This document shows positions 33,563 to 44,127 of a DNA stretch of 64,000 bases, in pieces (position 1 is the stretch's first letter; each line of letters opens with the position of its first letter). Both the position numbers and the translations under genes were made by a program. The notes beneath the pieces are model-generated. The model saw nothing but the letters and a program-made list of their open reading frames with translations. It did not search any database and was not told the origin of the DNA. The stretch comes from Bacillota bacterium (lineage in GTDB: Bacteria > Bacillota > Clostridia > Lachnospirales > Lachnospiraceae), in NCBI GenBank assembly GCA_030526045.1, contig JAUNDN010000005.1:1-64000 (forward strand), written 5' to 3'.

Positions 33563-34441
33563 TTACGCCCTGATTTTCTCAGCTATCTCGCTGAGCTTTC
33601 GCAATCTATGATTTACACCGGACTTACCGACCGGTGGATTGAGGTAACCCCCAAGCTCCTGTAGGGAGCTCTCCGGATGCTCCAGCCTGATCTTTGCCAT
33701 TTGACGAAGATTTTCAGGGAGATTTGATAACCCATAATGCTTCTGTAGAAGTTCTATATCTTGAATCTGCTTATTTGCTGCATTTACTGTTTTGGTAATA
33801 TTCGCGGCTTCACAATTAACCTGACGGTTAATGGAATTTCGAACCTCCTTTTCGACCCGAAGGTTTTCAAGCTCCATCAGACATCGGTGTGCGCCTATTA
33901 CATTCAAAAGATCGACAATTCCTGCGCCTTCCTTTAAATATACCACGTAATATTTCTTACGCCTGATGATCCTTGCTTCTATATCAAAGCTTGCCACGAC
34001 CTGTCTGATTTGTTCCGCCCATGCTTCATACTCACATACAAATTCCAAATGATATCCCTTGTTGGGATCGCTCATGGAACCAAAGCACAAAAAAGCACCT
34101 CTCAGAAAAGCTCTTCTGCAACAGCTGTTCTTAAGCAGCACCGGATTAATCTCTTCCGAAAGAGAATGCAGATGACCACTTTCATCTAAAATCTTAACAG
34201 CCTGAAGAACTTTCTCTGTAATCCCATTAATCATAAATGTTTTTTTCAATAATGTAAAGTATTTTCTGGAAACAGATGAATTTTCAGAAACTATCGTGAT
34301 TTCCTCCGGATATCCGTTGCTTAACCTGATTTTACATCCGAAATGAATCATCGCTGCCAACTCTGCAACCTGACAATGTCTGGAATTAGGAATCACCTTT
34401 TCCAGTTCTTCTTTTACATTTGATGAAAATGACATGACCAT
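33563..34441 (-). CDS. whiA: WhiA family DNA-binding regulator
   Basis: A 292-residue protein with the start MSFSSNVKEELEKV, a LAGLIDADG-like N-terminal region (CCRRAFLRGAFLCFGSMSDPNKGYHLEF) that lacks nuclease acids, and a C-terminal helix-turn-helix (LEHPESSLQELGGYLNPPVGKSGVNHRLRKL). WhiA controls cell division and envelope genes in Gram-positives. ATG at 34441 has the better-spaced ribosome site; a second ATG two codons later is the usual family start. It follows rapZ by 25 bases and precedes the Crh-like gene by 14. Confidence 0.95.
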   Translation of the reverse strand: MVMSFSSNVKEELEKVIPNSRHCQVAELAAMIHFGCKIRLSNGYPEEITIVSENSSVSRKYFTLLKKTFMINGITEKVLQAVKILDESGHLHSLSEEINPVLLKNSCCRRAFLRGAFLCFGSMSDPNKGYHLEFVCEYEAWAEQIRQVVASFDIEARIIRRKKYYVVYLKEGAGIVDLLNVIGAHRCLMELENLRVEKEVRNSINRQVNCEAANITKTVNAANKQIQDIELLQKHYGLSNLPENLRQMAKIRLEHPESSLQELGGYLNPPVGKSGVNHRLRKLSEIAEKIRA

Positions 34442-34466
34442 CTCACATCCTTACTCATCCGGCCGG

Positions 34467-35330
34467 CTATATGCCTTGACCCACATCCCTATGGGCAATC
34501 TTCAGGCCATAGCCCCCATGATTCTTCATGCGTTTGTATAATTCATTTGCTAGTGTCACGCTTCTGTGCTTTCCGCCCGTACATCCGATACCGATAACTA
34601 GCTGATATTTACCTTCCTTCACATAATTGGGAATCAGGAACGCAATCATATCTGCCAGCTTATCGATAAAGCAGTGAGCTTCCTGGAAGCTCATCACATA
34701 ATCCTGGACCTCTTTGTCGTTTCCTGTTTTGTACTTTAGCTCTTCAATATAAAAAGGATTCGGCAGAAATCTGACATCAAATACCAGATCCGCATCCGCC
34801 GGGATACCGTGTTTAAATCCAAAGGACAAAATTGTGACCATCAGACTGTTATACTCTTCATTTTGTACAAAGATCCGCTCCAGTTCTTCTTTCAGCTCTC
34901 TGGTAAGAAGATTAGAAGTATCTATCACATAATCCGATTTATTTCTGATATCGCTTAAAATTCCTCTTTCCTTCTTAATGCCATCCTCAATTCTTCCGTC
35001 AGGAGAAAGAGGGTGCATTCTTCTCGTTTCCTTATATCGCTTTAAAAGGGTCTTGTCATTGGCTTCCATAAACAAAATCTCAAAAGAATAACCGTTTGCC
35101 CTAAGCCTCTCCAAAATCTTCTGAACATCCTCAAAAGCCTGATCCGCACGTACATCCAGGCCAAGTGCAACCTTCGTCACTTCTCCTCCGGGCGTTGCAA
35201 TCAGTTCAACAAATTTTTCTATCAGCGGAACCGGAAGATTGTCCACACAATAAAATCCCGCATCCTCCAGCATCCTCAGAGCAGTACTCTTTCCGCCACC
35301 ACTCATTCCCGTTACAACCACAAAGCGCAT
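34467..35330 (-). CDS. rapZ: RapZ/YvcJ nucleotide-binding protein
   Basis: A 287-residue P-loop protein. The start MRFVVVTGMSGGGKSTAL carries Walker A at residues 8-16; GFYCVDNLP, DVRFLPNPF and the C-terminal GCTGGKHRSVTLANEL match the family. In E. coli RapZ adapts RNase E to the GlmZ small RNA; in Gram-positives YvcJ binds and hydrolyses nucleotides with an unclear role. ATG at 35330 follows GAGGAG. The start lies 12 bases after the murB stop. The yvcK gene that separates rapZ and whiA in Bacillus is absent here. Confidence 0.95.
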   Translation of the reverse strand: MRFVVVTGMSGGGKSTALRMLEDAGFYCVDNLPVPLIEKFVELIATPGGEVTKVALGLDVRADQAFEDVQKILERLRANGYSFEILFMEANDKTLLKRYKETRRMHPLSPDGRIEDGIKKERGILSDIRNKSDYVIDTSNLLTRELKEELERIFVQNEEYNSLMVTILSFGFKHGIPADADLVFDVRFLPNPFYIEELKYKTGNDKEVQDYVMSFQEAHCFIDKLADMIAFLIPNYVKEGKYQLVIGIGCTGGKHRSVTLANELYKRMKNHGGYGLKIAHRDVGQGI

Positions 35331-35341
35331 GATCTTTCTCC

Positions 35342-36262
35342 TCAAAAGTCTCCCAGAAAAATTACTTCTGTTTCAAGAGACACTCCAAATTTATCCTTAA
35401 CTCTTTCCTGTACTTCACTGATCACTTCCGCCACATCCGTAGCAGATGCCCTTCCGGTATTTACAACAAAGCCGCAGTGCTTATCAGACACCTGCGCGCC
35501 TCCGATTGAATAGCCTCTAAGCCCCGCGTCCATAATCAGCTTTCCCGCGAAATAACCCTCAGGCCTTTTAAAGGTACTTCCGGCACTGGCATACTCGAGT
35601 GGCTGTTTTTCCCTCCTTTTTTGCGCCAGCTCTTCCATGTCGGAGGCTATTCTTTCTTTATTGCCCTGCTCAAGCTTCAGGCACACTTCCAGCACAATAA
35701 AGGGTCTGTTTTTAATAATGCTGGTACGATAGCCAAATTCCATGCTTTCACCGGAAAGTTCCAGGATCTCCCCTTGGATGTCCATAACCAGTACACTCTC
35801 TACCACCTGCTTCATCTCACCGCCGTAAGCACCTGCATTCATTACAACTCCACCGCCGATACTCCCGGGAATTCCCGAAGCAAACTCAAAGCCTGTCAGG
35901 CCTTTATCATATGCGCATTTTGCAATCTGGGACAAAAGTGCTCCAGCCTGAGCTCTGATATGGATACCCTCTACCGTAATGGTATTCATCTTATTCCCGA
36001 TTTGGAGGATCACTCCCTCATATCCCTTGTCACTTACCAGAAGGTTGCTTCCGTTTCCAAGGATAAAATAAGGAACCTCTACCTGCCTAAGATACGGAAT
36101 CAGTTTCTTAAGCTGCTCTTTATCGCTGATGCGGACAAAGCATTGAGCCTCACCGCCTACCCGAAAGGTTGTATGTCTGCTCATAGGCTCTTCCGTCAGG
36201 ATATCCTCCTCCGGTACATATGTGCTGATGAACTCATAAATAGCTGAACTGATCTTTTCCAC
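35342..36262 (-). CDS. murB: UDP-N-acetylenolpyruvoylglucosamine reductase
   Basis: Flavoenzyme of peptidoglycan precursor synthesis that makes UDP-N-acetylmuramate. The 306-residue protein has the FAD-binding segments HTTFRVGGEA, LGNGSNLLVSD and GIPGSIGGGVVMNAGAYGGEM, with the active-site serine in YASAGSTFKRPEG and glutamate near the C terminus (LETEVIFLG). Length fits type II MurB. Between glk and rapZ, in one operon direction. Confidence 0.96.
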   Translation of the reverse strand: MEKISSAIYEFISTYVPEEDILTEEPMSRHTTFRVGGEAQCFVRISDKEQLKKLIPYLRQVEVPYFILGNGSNLLVSDKGYEGVILQIGNKMNTITVEGIHIRAQAGALLSQIAKCAYDKGLTGFEFASGIPGSIGGGVVMNAGAYGGEMKQVVESVLVMDIQGEILELSGESMEFGYRTSIIKNRPFIVLEVCLKLEQGNKERIASDMEELAQKRREKQPLEYASAGSTFKRPEGYFAGKLIMDAGLRGYSIGGAQVSDKHCGFVVNTGRASATDVAEVISEVQERVKDKFGVSLETEVIFLGDF

Positions 36263-36280
36263 TTTTACACCTGCCGTTTA

Positions 36281-37225
36281 TTATTTTTCAGCATCAAGCA
36301 CCAGCTTAGCGGCACCGTATATACCTGCATCATTTCCAAGCGTAGCCAGTGCAAATTTTACGTTTCTGCTGCCGTGGAAAACATTTTTCTCATAATAGGG
36401 CTTGATATAATCTATCAGAATTTCTCCGGCCTTGGAAACACCGCCGCCAATTACAATCGCTTCCGGGTTCACAACACAGGCAATGCTTGCAAGCCCGTTG
36501 CCCAGATACTTACCAAACTCCTGCGCTACTTCCATTGCAAGTGTATCCTTCGCTTTCACCGCATCAAAAACGGTCTTTGCGGAAACTTCACCCTCTCTAA
36601 GAATACTGTTCGCATCGCTGGCCTTCAGTTTTCTGTTTGCCAGTCTGGTAATTCCTGTTGCAGATGTAAACTGTTCAAGGCATCCCTTATTTCCACAGCC
36701 ACAGGCTTCCGTCTCATGATCTTCCACATGAATATGTCCGATTTCTCCGCCTGCTCCGGTAGAACCGGTAAGCACCTTGCCGCCTACAATGATTCCGCCG
36801 CCCACACCGGTACCTAAAGTAACCACGATCAAATCATGGTATCCCTGACCGCCGCCTCTCCACATTTCTCCGAGTGCTGCTACATTAGCATCATTTCCTG
36901 CCATAACGGGCATATGAATAATTTCTTCCAGAGTTTCCTTAATACTAAAGATTCCCCAGCCAAGGTTAACCGCCTTATGAATCACGCCCTCACCATCTAC
37001 CGGTCCCGGCGCTCCTACACCTACACCCGCAACCGTCTCAGGTGCAATCTTCTTCTCTTCAATCTTTTTCTGAATACTTGCCGCAATATCAGGCAGAATT
37101 TGGCTGCCTTCTCCTTCCGTTCTTGTGGGAATTTCCCACTTGTCAAGAAGATTTCCCTCCACATCAAAAAAACCAAGCTTAACGGTGGTTCCGCCGATAT
37201 CTACTCCAAAAACATACTGACTCAT
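36281..37225 (-). CDS. glk: ROK family glucokinase
   Basis: Phosphorylates intracellular glucose with ATP. The 314-residue protein has the phosphate-1 motif GVDIGGTTVKLGFF, NDANVAALGEMW with the catalytic Asp, VTLGTGVGGGIIV, GEIGHIHVE and the ROK zinc motif CGCGNKGCLEQ. No N-terminal DNA-binding domain, so it is an enzyme and not a ROK repressor. It lies between hprK and murB, joining sugar phosphorylation to HPr-kinase control. Confidence 0.94.
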   Translation of the reverse strand: MSQYVFGVDIGGTTVKLGFFDVEGNLLDKWEIPTRTEGEGSQILPDIAASIQKKIEEKKIAPETVAGVGVGAPGPVDGEGVIHKAVNLGWGIFSIKETLEEIIHMPVMAGNDANVAALGEMWRGGGQGYHDLIVVTLGTGVGGGIIVGGKVLTGSTGAGGEIGHIHVEDHETEACGCGNKGCLEQFTSATGITRLANRKLKASDANSILREGEVSAKTVFDAVKAKDTLAMEVAQEFGKYLGNGLASIACVVNPEAIVIGGGVSKAGEILIDYIKPYYEKNVFHGSRNVKFALATLGNDAGIYGAAKLVLDAEK

Positions 37226-37292
37226 AAGTATCCCTCTCTTTATCTTTATTATTGTTTCTGTAATTTATTCTTAAAAAAGAAAAAATACATAT

Positions 37293-38240
37293 TTAGTTCT
37301 CATCCTCATCTTCGTCTCTTCTTCGGGTAAGAGATTCCTGTACTCTTCTGTAAAGCTCCTGTGCCGCATTGTATCCCATCTTCTTCTGACGATGATTAAC
37401 AGCTGCAGATTCACAGATAATCGCCAGATTCCGTCCCGGACGGATCGGTATATTATGACAGACTACCTTATTACCCAGATACTCCGTGTATTCCTCCTCC
37501 AGTCCCAGCCTGTCGTATTCCTTCTCCTTATCCCAATCCTCTAAACGAATAACGAGGTCAATACTCTGCGTATCCTTAACACTGGATACACCAAACAGTG
37601 TCTTCACATCCACAATACCGATCCCACGAAGTTCAATGAAGTGTTTGGTTATATCCGGAGCTGAACCGATCAGCGTATCATCACTGACCTTCCGGATTTC
37701 AACCGCATCATCTGTTACCAGTCGATGTCCTCTCTTAATCAGCTCCAGTGCTGCCTCTGATTTACCGATACCGCTTTCACCGGTAATCAGTACACCTTCT
37801 CCAAAGACATCCACCAGAACTCCATGTACGGAAATACAGGGAGCAAGCTTTACATTCAGCCACCTGATGATCTCTGCCATAAAGGAGGAGGTAGACTTCT
37901 TGGTCATCAAAAGAGGCACGTTGTGTTCAATTGCCAATTCCAGGAATAGATCATCCGGCTGCAGTTCCCGGCAAAATACAATAGCCGGAATTTCACAGGA
38001 AAGCAGCCTCTCATAAATTTCCCTTCTTCTGGCTTCCGGTAATCCTTCCATATAAGTATATTCCACAAATCCGATAACCTGCAATCTGGTTGCTTCAAAA
38101 TGCTCAAAATAACCTGCCATTTGAAGTGCCGGTCTATTGATATCCGGCTGTGTAATCTTACTTTTGGAAATATCCAACTGAGGGGTCAGATTTTCCAGCT
38201 TCATTTTTTCGATAATCTGTTCCAATTTTACGCTCGCCAT
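37293..38240 (-). CDS. hprK: HPr kinase/phosphorylase
   Basis: Phosphorylates and dephosphorylates Ser46 of HPr and Crh, setting catabolite repression. The start at 38240 follows AAAGGAG and gives 315 residues; the frame open to 38291 lacks a ribosome site. The C-terminal kinase domain shows Walker A GESGIGKSE, the LRGIGIVDVKTLFG signature and IRPGRNLAIICE. The N-terminal domain (VKLEQIIEKMKLENLTPQLD) is typical. Two Ser46-bearing targets are encoded in this window. Downstream of uvrC. Confidence 0.96.
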   Translation of the reverse strand: MASVKLEQIIEKMKLENLTPQLDISKSKITQPDINRPALQMAGYFEHFEATRLQVIGFVEYTYMEGLPEARRREIYERLLSCEIPAIVFCRELQPDDLFLELAIEHNVPLLMTKKSTSSFMAEIIRWLNVKLAPCISVHGVLVDVFGEGVLITGESGIGKSEAALELIKRGHRLVTDDAVEIRKVSDDTLIGSAPDITKHFIELRGIGIVDVKTLFGVSSVKDTQSIDLVIRLEDWDKEKEYDRLGLEEEYTEYLGNKVVCHNIPIRPGRNLAIICESAAVNHRQKKMGYNAAQELYRRVQESLTRRRDEDEDEN

Positions 38241-38343
38241 AACCCTGCTCCTTTTATCCGTAATTGCTGTTATCGTGCAGTAAATGCACAACCTAGCCAG
38301 ATCATAATTTCTTTCTACAGTTTAACACAGATAGTGCACAATC

Positions 38344-40203
38344 TCAATGATGAAAGAACTCGTAAATTCCCCTTGCAACGGATTCCGGAATCTCATCTAA
38401 ACCGGCAAGAGTCTCCACATCTGCATTTTTCACTTCCTCTATCGACCGGAATCGCCGCATCAGGGCTTTTCTCCTCGACGGTCCCACGCCGGGTATTTCA
38501 TCCAGAACCGACTTTACCTGTGCTTTAGAGCGAAGTGATCTGTGATATTCAATTGCAAATCTGTGCGCCTCATCCTGAATTCTGGTAATCAGCTTGAACC
38601 CCTCGCTGCTTCTGCTGATTTCAATTTCTTCATTATTATAATAGAGGCCTCTGGTGTTGTGATTGTCATCCTTCACCATACCGCATACCGGAATGGTAAG
38701 CCCTAACTCCTCAAGAACCTGAAGTGCAATATTGACCTGCCCTTTTCCTCCGTCCATTAAAAGAAGATCCGGAAACTTCGTAAAGCTCCCCAATGCGCTC
38801 TCGAAATTCTTTTCCTCTAATTCCTTCTGTTCCTCCATTCCATGTACAAACCGTCTGGTAAGAACCTCTCTCATGCAGGCATAATCATCCGGACCGGACA
38901 CTGTCTTAATTTTAAATTTTCGATAATCGCTTCGCTTTGGCTTCCCTTTTTCAAAAACCACCATGGAACCCACATTGGCAAACCCGCTGATATTAGAAAT
39001 ATCGAAAGCTTCCATTCTGTCCACATGATCAAGTCCAAGAAGGCTGCCGATTTCCTTCACCGCCCCAATGGTTCTCCCTTCCTCACGCCTGATCCGCTCC
39101 TTGTCCTGAGAAAGTACCAGCATGGCGTTCTTCGCAGCCAGCTCAACCAATTTTTCTTTTGAACCGATTTTGGGCACCCTAATATATACCCTGCTTCCTT
39201 TGCGTTTCGTAAGCCACTGTTCAATCACCTCTGCATCCTCAATTTCCTCCTGAAGCATCAACTCCTTCGGAATAAAAGGTGTTCCTGCGTAAAATTGCTT
39301 TACAAAATCAAGCAGAATCTGAGTTCTTGGTGTATCTGACACATGTGTCATATAGAAATGCTCTCTACCGATCAGTTTACCGTCTCTTACAAAGAAGACC
39401 TGTACTACTGCATCCTGATCCTGTGCTGCCACTGCAATAATATCCTTATCTTCGCCGTCACTGTCCGTAATCTTTTGTTTAGAAGCAATCTGTTTTACAC
39501 TGTTAAACAAATCTCTGTACCGGATTGCTTCCTCAAATTCCAGATCTTCTGATGCCTTGCGCATCTTCTCTTCCAGCTCACGCAATGTTTCCTGATAACT
39601 TCCATTCAAAAAATCCAATGCCTTCTTTACCCGTTCCTGATATGCTTCTCTGGTAATATTTCCCTGGCAGGGTGCCAGGCATTGTTTAATATGATAATTG
39701 AGACAGGCTCTGTCATTTCCGCAATCGCGGGGAAGATTCCTGTTACAGGTACGAAGCTGATAAAGCTTATTGATCAGTTCAATGGTATCCTTCACCGCTG
39801 TTGCACTGGTATAGGGACCAAAATATCGGGAACGGTCTTTCTTCATCTGTCTGGAAAACAAAACTCTTGGATACTCCTCCCCCATAGTAACCTTAATATA
39901 GGGGTAGGTTTTATCATCCTTGAGCATGGTGTTGTACTTGGGACTATGCTCCTTGATCAGATTGTTTTCCAGCACCAATGCTTCCAGCTCCGAGTCCGTG
40001 ACAATATATTCAAATCTGCTGATCAGGGAAACCATCTTGTCTATTTGCGGTCCCCTTCCGATGTTCTTGCGAAAATAGGATCTGACACGGTTATGCAGGT
40101 TAATTGCTTTCCCGACATAAATAATGTTATCCTTGTCATCATGCATGATATAAACTCCCGGACAATTAGGCAGCTTTTTCAATTCCTCCTGAATATCAAA
40201 CAT
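38344..40203 (-). CDS. uvrC: UvrABC system protein C
   Basis: Dual-incision endonuclease of nucleotide excision repair. The 619-residue protein has the N-terminal GIY-YIG nuclease ([19 protein letters not shown]), a cysteine cluster ([27 protein letters not shown]), a UVR domain near residues 205-240, the RNase H-like C-terminal nuclease ([33 protein letters not shown]) and two helix-hairpin-helix motifs at the end. Full length. It lies 88 bases downstream of ftsH and upstream of hprK. Confidence 0.97.
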   Translation of the reverse strand: MFDIQEELKKLPNCPGVYIMHDDKDNIIYVGKAINLHNRVRSYFRKNIGRGPQIDKMVSLISRFEYIVTDSELEALVLENNLIKEHSPKYNTMLKDDKTYPYIKVTMGEEYPRVLFSRQMKKDRSRYFGPYTSATAVKDTIELINKLYQLRTCNRNLPRDCGNDRACLNYHIKQCLAPCQGNITREAYQERVKKALDFLNGSYQETLRELEEKMRKASEDLEFEEAIRYRDLFNSVKQIASKQKITDSDGEDKDIIAVAAQDQDAVVQVFFVRDGKLIGREHFYMTHVSDTPRTQILLDFVKQFYAGTPFIPKELMLQEEIEDAEVIEQWLTKRKGSRVYIRVPKIGSKEKLVELAAKNAMLVLSQDKERIRREEGRTIGAVKEIGSLLGLDHVDRMEAFDISNISGFANVGSMVVFEKGKPKRSDYRKFKIKTVSGPDDYACMREVLTRRFVHGMEEQKELEEKNFESALGSFTKFPDLLLMDGGKGQVNIALQVLEELGLTIPVCGMVKDDNHNTRGLYYNNEEIEISRSSEGFKLITRIQDEAHRFAIEYHRSLRSKAQVKSVLDEIPGVGPSRRKALMRRFRSIEEVKNADVETLAGLDEIPESVARGIYEFFHH

Positions 40204-40291
40204 TTATGATTCCTCATTTCCTGTCTGTGCAAACAAATGGACATCATATACCGATATAACCCGTTTATGATGCCCATGTTTTCAAGTTTCT

Positions 40292-42484
40292 CTATTTATT
40301 TAGGAAATCGGAGGGTGTATTGGAGAATCTTCCTGTCACTACATTCTCCTGTTGCTTTTCGGCGTCCCCATCATTTCCGACTGTAGCTTTTCCTTCGTCG
40401 GAAGCACTTTCCATGGTTTCCGGTACACTCATATTCTCCTTATCCTCTTCCTGCATTTCCGCATCCGTATCTGTTTTAATATCCTCTGTTTTCTCCGGGT
40501 CAGAGTCTATAACGGTAGAGGAAGGTTCCTCCGGTTCCGGAATTCCTTTGGCTTCCCGGTAAATCTTCATAAATTCCTTGCCGCTGATCGTTTCCTTCTC
40601 GATCAAGTGAGCCGCCAGCTTATCCATAACCTCCCTGTTTCCCGAAAGCATTTCTTTCGCTTCCTCATAACATTGCTTCAGGGTTTCCATAATCTCAGTA
40701 TCCACATCAGCTGCCGTTCTGTCGCTACAGGTAAGTTTAGCACCGCCTCCCAGATATTCACTTTCCACGGTTGCAAGTCCCATCAGGCCAAAGCGCTTGC
40801 TCATACCAAATCGGGTAATCATATTGGTCACAATATTTGTTGCCTGTTCAATATCATTTGCTGCGCCGGTAGTCACATTCCCAAATACCACTTCCTCAGC
40901 AGCACGTCCTCCAAGCAGGCTTACCAGTCTGTCATGAAGCTCCGCCTGTGTCTGAAGGTACTTTTCCTCCTCCGGTACATGCATCACATACCCGAGCGCT
41001 CCCATGGTTCTGGGAACAATGGTTATTTTTTGCACCGGCTCGGAATTCTTTTGCAGAGCGCTGATCAGTGCATGCCCCACCTCATGATAGGAGACGATCT
41101 TCCTTTCCTCCTTACTCATGATGCGGTCCTTCTTTTCCTTTCCTACCAAAACCTGCTCTACTGCATCAAACAGATCCTTCTGCGTCACGTATTCCCTGCC
41201 ATGCTGTACCGCATTAATAGCTGCCTCGTTGATCATATTGGCAAGATCTGCTCCTACTGCCCCGCTTGTGGCAAGCGCAATAGCATCCAGATCCACACTT
41301 TCATCCAAATGTACATCCTTAGCATGCACCTTAAGGATTTCCACACGTCCCTTCAAATCCGGCTTATCCACAATGATTCTTCTGTCAAAACGTCCCGGAC
41401 GGAGAAGCGCTTTGTCCAGAATCTCAGGTCGGTTGGTTGCACCAAGCACCAAAATACCTTTGGATGTATCAAATCCATCCATTTCAGAAAGCAGCTGATT
41501 TAAGGTCTGTTCCCTTTCCTCATTACCACCACCATACTTACTGTCACGGCTTCGTCCGATGGCATCTATTTCATCAATAAAAATAATACAGGGCGCATTC
41601 TTGGTTGCTTCTTTAAACAAATCTCTCACACGGGAAGCACCTACACCTACATACAACTCAATAAAATCCGATCCTGACAAGGAGAAAAAGGGCACCTTCG
41701 CTTCTCCGGCTACTGCCTTTGCAAGCAATGTCTTACCGGTTCCGGGAGGGCCTACAAGCAGTGCCCCCTTTGGAAGCTTGGCACCAATCTTTGCGTATTT
41801 CCCAGGATTATGCAGAAAGTCTACCACCTCCTGCAGGGATTCCTTCGCTTCATCTTCACCGGCAACATCCTTGAATGTAATCCCTGTCTCACGCTGAACA
41901 TAAACCTTGGCATTGCTCTTTCCGACGCCCATCGGCCCACCGCCTTTTGACATCTTCCGAAACAAAAAGCTTAATAACACCCACATCAGAAGGAAAGGAA
42001 ATACATAAGAAAGCAGAAAACTGATAACCGTACTGGTACCGTTTGCCACCTGTCCCTTGACCTCCACATTATGTTCCAGCAGTCTCGCCGTCAGCGTATC
42101 ACCACTCTCTATCCTGCCCGTATAATAGGTAACGGAAGGCTTCATTCCGTATAAATACAAAAGAGGAGACTGTATTTCCTGTTCTGTCTTAGGTTCAATA
42201 TAGATCCTGTCCGAACCGATTACGACAGACTCAACCTTTCCCTCTTCTACCATACCAATGAACTCATTGTAGGTAAGTTCCTTCTCGCTCCCGCCCGTAA
42301 TCAGACTGACAAAGGAGCTGACAAGAAGCAGGGAAATCAGTGCTGCAATCACAAACATGATCGCATTCTGTTTTCTGGGATCCTTCCCCGGCCCACCATT
42401 ATTGCCAGGACCGCTGTTATTGCCAGGACCGTTGTTTCCGTTTCCGGAGCCGCCATCAAATTGATTTAAATTGTTCTCACTCAT
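40292..42484 (-). CDS. ftsH: ATP-dependent zinc metalloprotease FtsH
   Basis: Membrane-bound AAA protease for quality control. The 730-residue protein has two membrane helices (about 41-62 and 155-180) around an extracytoplasmic domain, Walker A GPPGTGKT, Walker [12 protein letters not shown], the second region of homology, and the zinc motif HEVGH. Unusual ends: residues 10-34 are a Gly/Asn/Pro repeat ([18 protein letters not shown]) ahead of the first helix, and the last 85 residues are acidic and disordered. Its ATG directly follows the DUF1846 gene's stop codon, so translation is probably coupled. Confidence 0.96.
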   Translation of the reverse strand: MSENNLNQFDGGSGNGNNGPGNNSGPGNNGGPGKDPRKQNAIMFVIAALISLLLVSSFVSLITGGSEKELTYNEFIGMVEEGKVESVVIGSDRIYIEPKTEQEIQSPLLYLYGMKPSVTYYTGRIESGDTLTARLLEHNVEVKGQVANGTSTVISFLLSYVFPFLLMWVLLSFLFRKMSKGGGPMGVGKSNAKVYVQRETGITFKDVAGEDEAKESLQEVVDFLHNPGKYAKIGAKLPKGALLVGPPGTGKTLLAKAVAGEAKVPFFSLSGSDFIELYVGVGASRVRDLFKEATKNAPCIIFIDEIDAIGRSRDSKYGGGNEEREQTLNQLLSEMDGFDTSKGILVLGATNRPEILDKALLRPGRFDRRIIVDKPDLKGRVEILKVHAKDVHLDESVDLDAIALATSGAVGADLANMINEAAINAVQHGREYVTQKDLFDAVEQVLVGKEKKDRIMSKEERKIVSYHEVGHALISALQKNSEPVQKITIVPRTMGALGYVMHVPEEEKYLQTQAELHDRLVSLLGGRAAEEVVFGNVTTGAANDIEQATNIVTNMITRFGMSKRFGLMGLATVESEYLGGGAKLTCSDRTAADVDTEIMETLKQCYEEAKEMLSGNREVMDKLAAHLIEKETISGKEFMKIYREAKGIPEPEEPSSTVIDSDPEKTEDIKTDTDAEMQEEDKENMSVPETMESASDEGKATVGNDGDAEKQQENVVTGRFSNTPSDFLNK

Positions 42485-43957
42485 TTAGTTACTCTTTCCT
42501 TTTATTGTTGGTTCACTGGTCAAATCTATTCCCAGCCTCTTAAATGTCTTTATATCTACGTCTGAAAGCATTACCGAAGTATGCACCTGGCAACCCTTTA
42601 GTTTGGGAAGCTGTTCTAATGCCTTCTTAGCATTTTCATCAGTCAATGCAGAAATGGAAAGTGCAATCAATACTTCATCTGTATGCAGTCGCGGATTCTT
42701 TCCTCCCAGATATTTTGTTTTCAACTCCTGAATCGGTCCGATTGCTTCCGGCGAAATCAGGTGAGTGTCGTGCTCTACATTTCCGAGATACTTCAAAGCA
42801 TTCAAAAGCAATGCCGCTGATGCTCCCAAAAGGTCTGTGGTCTTGGAGGTAATGATTGTGCCGTCCGACAGTTCAATGGCTGCTGTAGGAACACCAAGCT
42901 TTTGGGCACGATTCTTGGCCGCTACCGTTACCTTTCTGTCGTCTGTAGTGATCTTTGCCTGCTTCATCAAAAGTTCTATTTTGTAAACTTCATTTTCCTT
43001 GCTTTTGCCCTTCACCACATTATTTAGTGCCGTGTAGTAGCGACGAATAATTTCCATATGGGAGGCTTCCCTGCATGCTTCATCATCTACAATACAGTTT
43101 CCTGCCATGTTAACGCCCATATCGGTAGGAGATTTATACGGATTTTCACCGTAAATTCCTTCAAAAATGGCGTTCAGCACCGGAAAGATCTCAATATCAC
43201 GATTATAGTTAACCGTGGTCTCACCATATGCTTCCAGATGGAAAGGATCAATCATGTTGATATCATTCAAATCTGCTGTCGCTGCCTCATACGCAAGGTT
43301 GATCGGATGCTTCAGCGGAATGTTCCAGATCGGGAAAGTCTCATACTTTGCATATCCTGCCTTAATTCCTCTTTTATTGTCATGATAAAGCTGGGAGAGG
43401 CAGGTTGCCATCTTTCCGCTTCCCGGTCCGGGTGCCGTGATAACTACCAGCGGTCTGGTCGTCTCAATATACTCGTTCTTTCCGTAGCCTTCATCACTCA
43501 CAATGAGCGGAATGTTGGAAGGATAGCCTTCTATTGCATAATGCAGATAAACCTTTACATTCTTCTTTTCAAGCTTTTCCTTGAATGCAACTGCTCCAAC
43601 CTGTCCAGCATAATGAGTCAGTACCACACTTCCCACATAAAGACCGCGGCTTTCAAATTCCTTCATCAGTCTCTGCACATCTTCATCATATGTGATTCCA
43701 AGATCTCCGCGTATCTTATTCTTTTCAATATCGGCAGCATTTATGACGATTACAATCTCCGCTCTGTCAGAAAGCTTCATCAGCATGCGGAGCTTACTGT
43801 CAGGCTCAAAGCCCGGCAACACCCTCGATGCATGAAAATCATCAAACAGCTTACCTCCGAATTCAAGATACAATTTGTCCCCAAATTTACTAATTCTTTC
43901 CTCGATATGCTCAGACTGCATCTTTAAATATTTCTCATTATCAAATCCCACTCTCAT
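42485..43957 (-). CDS. DUF1846 family protein
   Basis: A 490-residue soluble protein beginning MRVGFDNEKYLKMQSEHI, with TAPGPGSGKMATCLSQLYHD (a P-loop-like glycine segment), GYAKYETFPIWNIPLKHPINLAYEAATADL and a C-terminal domain of about 120 residues. It matches DUF1846, a family of conserved proteins found widely in Firmicutes. Structural work on members suggests a nucleotide-binding fold, but no activity is established. It ends exactly where ftsH begins. Function unknown. Confidence 0.9.
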   Translation of the reverse strand: MRVGFDNEKYLKMQSEHIEERISKFGDKLYLEFGGKLFDDFHASRVLPGFEPDSKLRMLMKLSDRAEIVIVINAADIEKNKIRGDLGITYDEDVQRLMKEFESRGLYVGSVVLTHYAGQVGAVAFKEKLEKKNVKVYLHYAIEGYPSNIPLIVSDEGYGKNEYIETTRPLVVITAPGPGSGKMATCLSQLYHDNKRGIKAGYAKYETFPIWNIPLKHPINLAYEAATADLNDINMIDPFHLEAYGETTVNYNRDIEIFPVLNAIFEGIYGENPYKSPTDMGVNMAGNCIVDDEACREASHMEIIRRYYTALNNVVKGKSKENEVYKIELLMKQAKITTDDRKVTVAAKNRAQKLGVPTAAIELSDGTIITSKTTDLLGASAALLLNALKYLGNVEHDTHLISPEAIGPIQELKTKYLGGKNPRLHTDEVLIALSISALTDENAKKALEQLPKLKGCQVHTSVMLSDVDIKTFKRLGIDLTSEPTIKGKSN

Positions 43958-44091
43958 AATTTAAACCTGTCCGCTTTCCCTGTATATATACCATTATTTT
44001 TTAATAACATACTGCTTTTAATTGTAGCACAGCTCCTTTAATTATTCCATAAAAAAGAAATGAATGAATATCAATTTTTTATAAAATTTTA
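43958..44091. other. A/T-rich spacer between DUF1846 and the pyrG promoter
   Basis: No gene or repeat is visible. The stretch should hold the DUF1846 promoter on the minus strand, but no -35/-10 pair stands out. Confidence 0.4.
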
Positions 44092-44120
44092 TTGACAGTC
44101 CCTATGGCCAATGCTAAAAT
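44092..44120 (+). promoter_or_regulatory. Promoter of pyrG
   Basis: TTGACA (44092-44097), 17-base spacer, TAAAAT (44115-44120). The predicted start falls just before the leader core at 44131. Confidence 0.8.
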
Positions 44121-44127
44121 CCAATTT

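Noticed and set aside
40204..40291. Imperfect hairpin between ftsH and uvrC
   Set aside because: The stem (GGCATCATA with TATGATGTCC) is interrupted, the loop is long and no T-tract follows; too weak to call a terminator.
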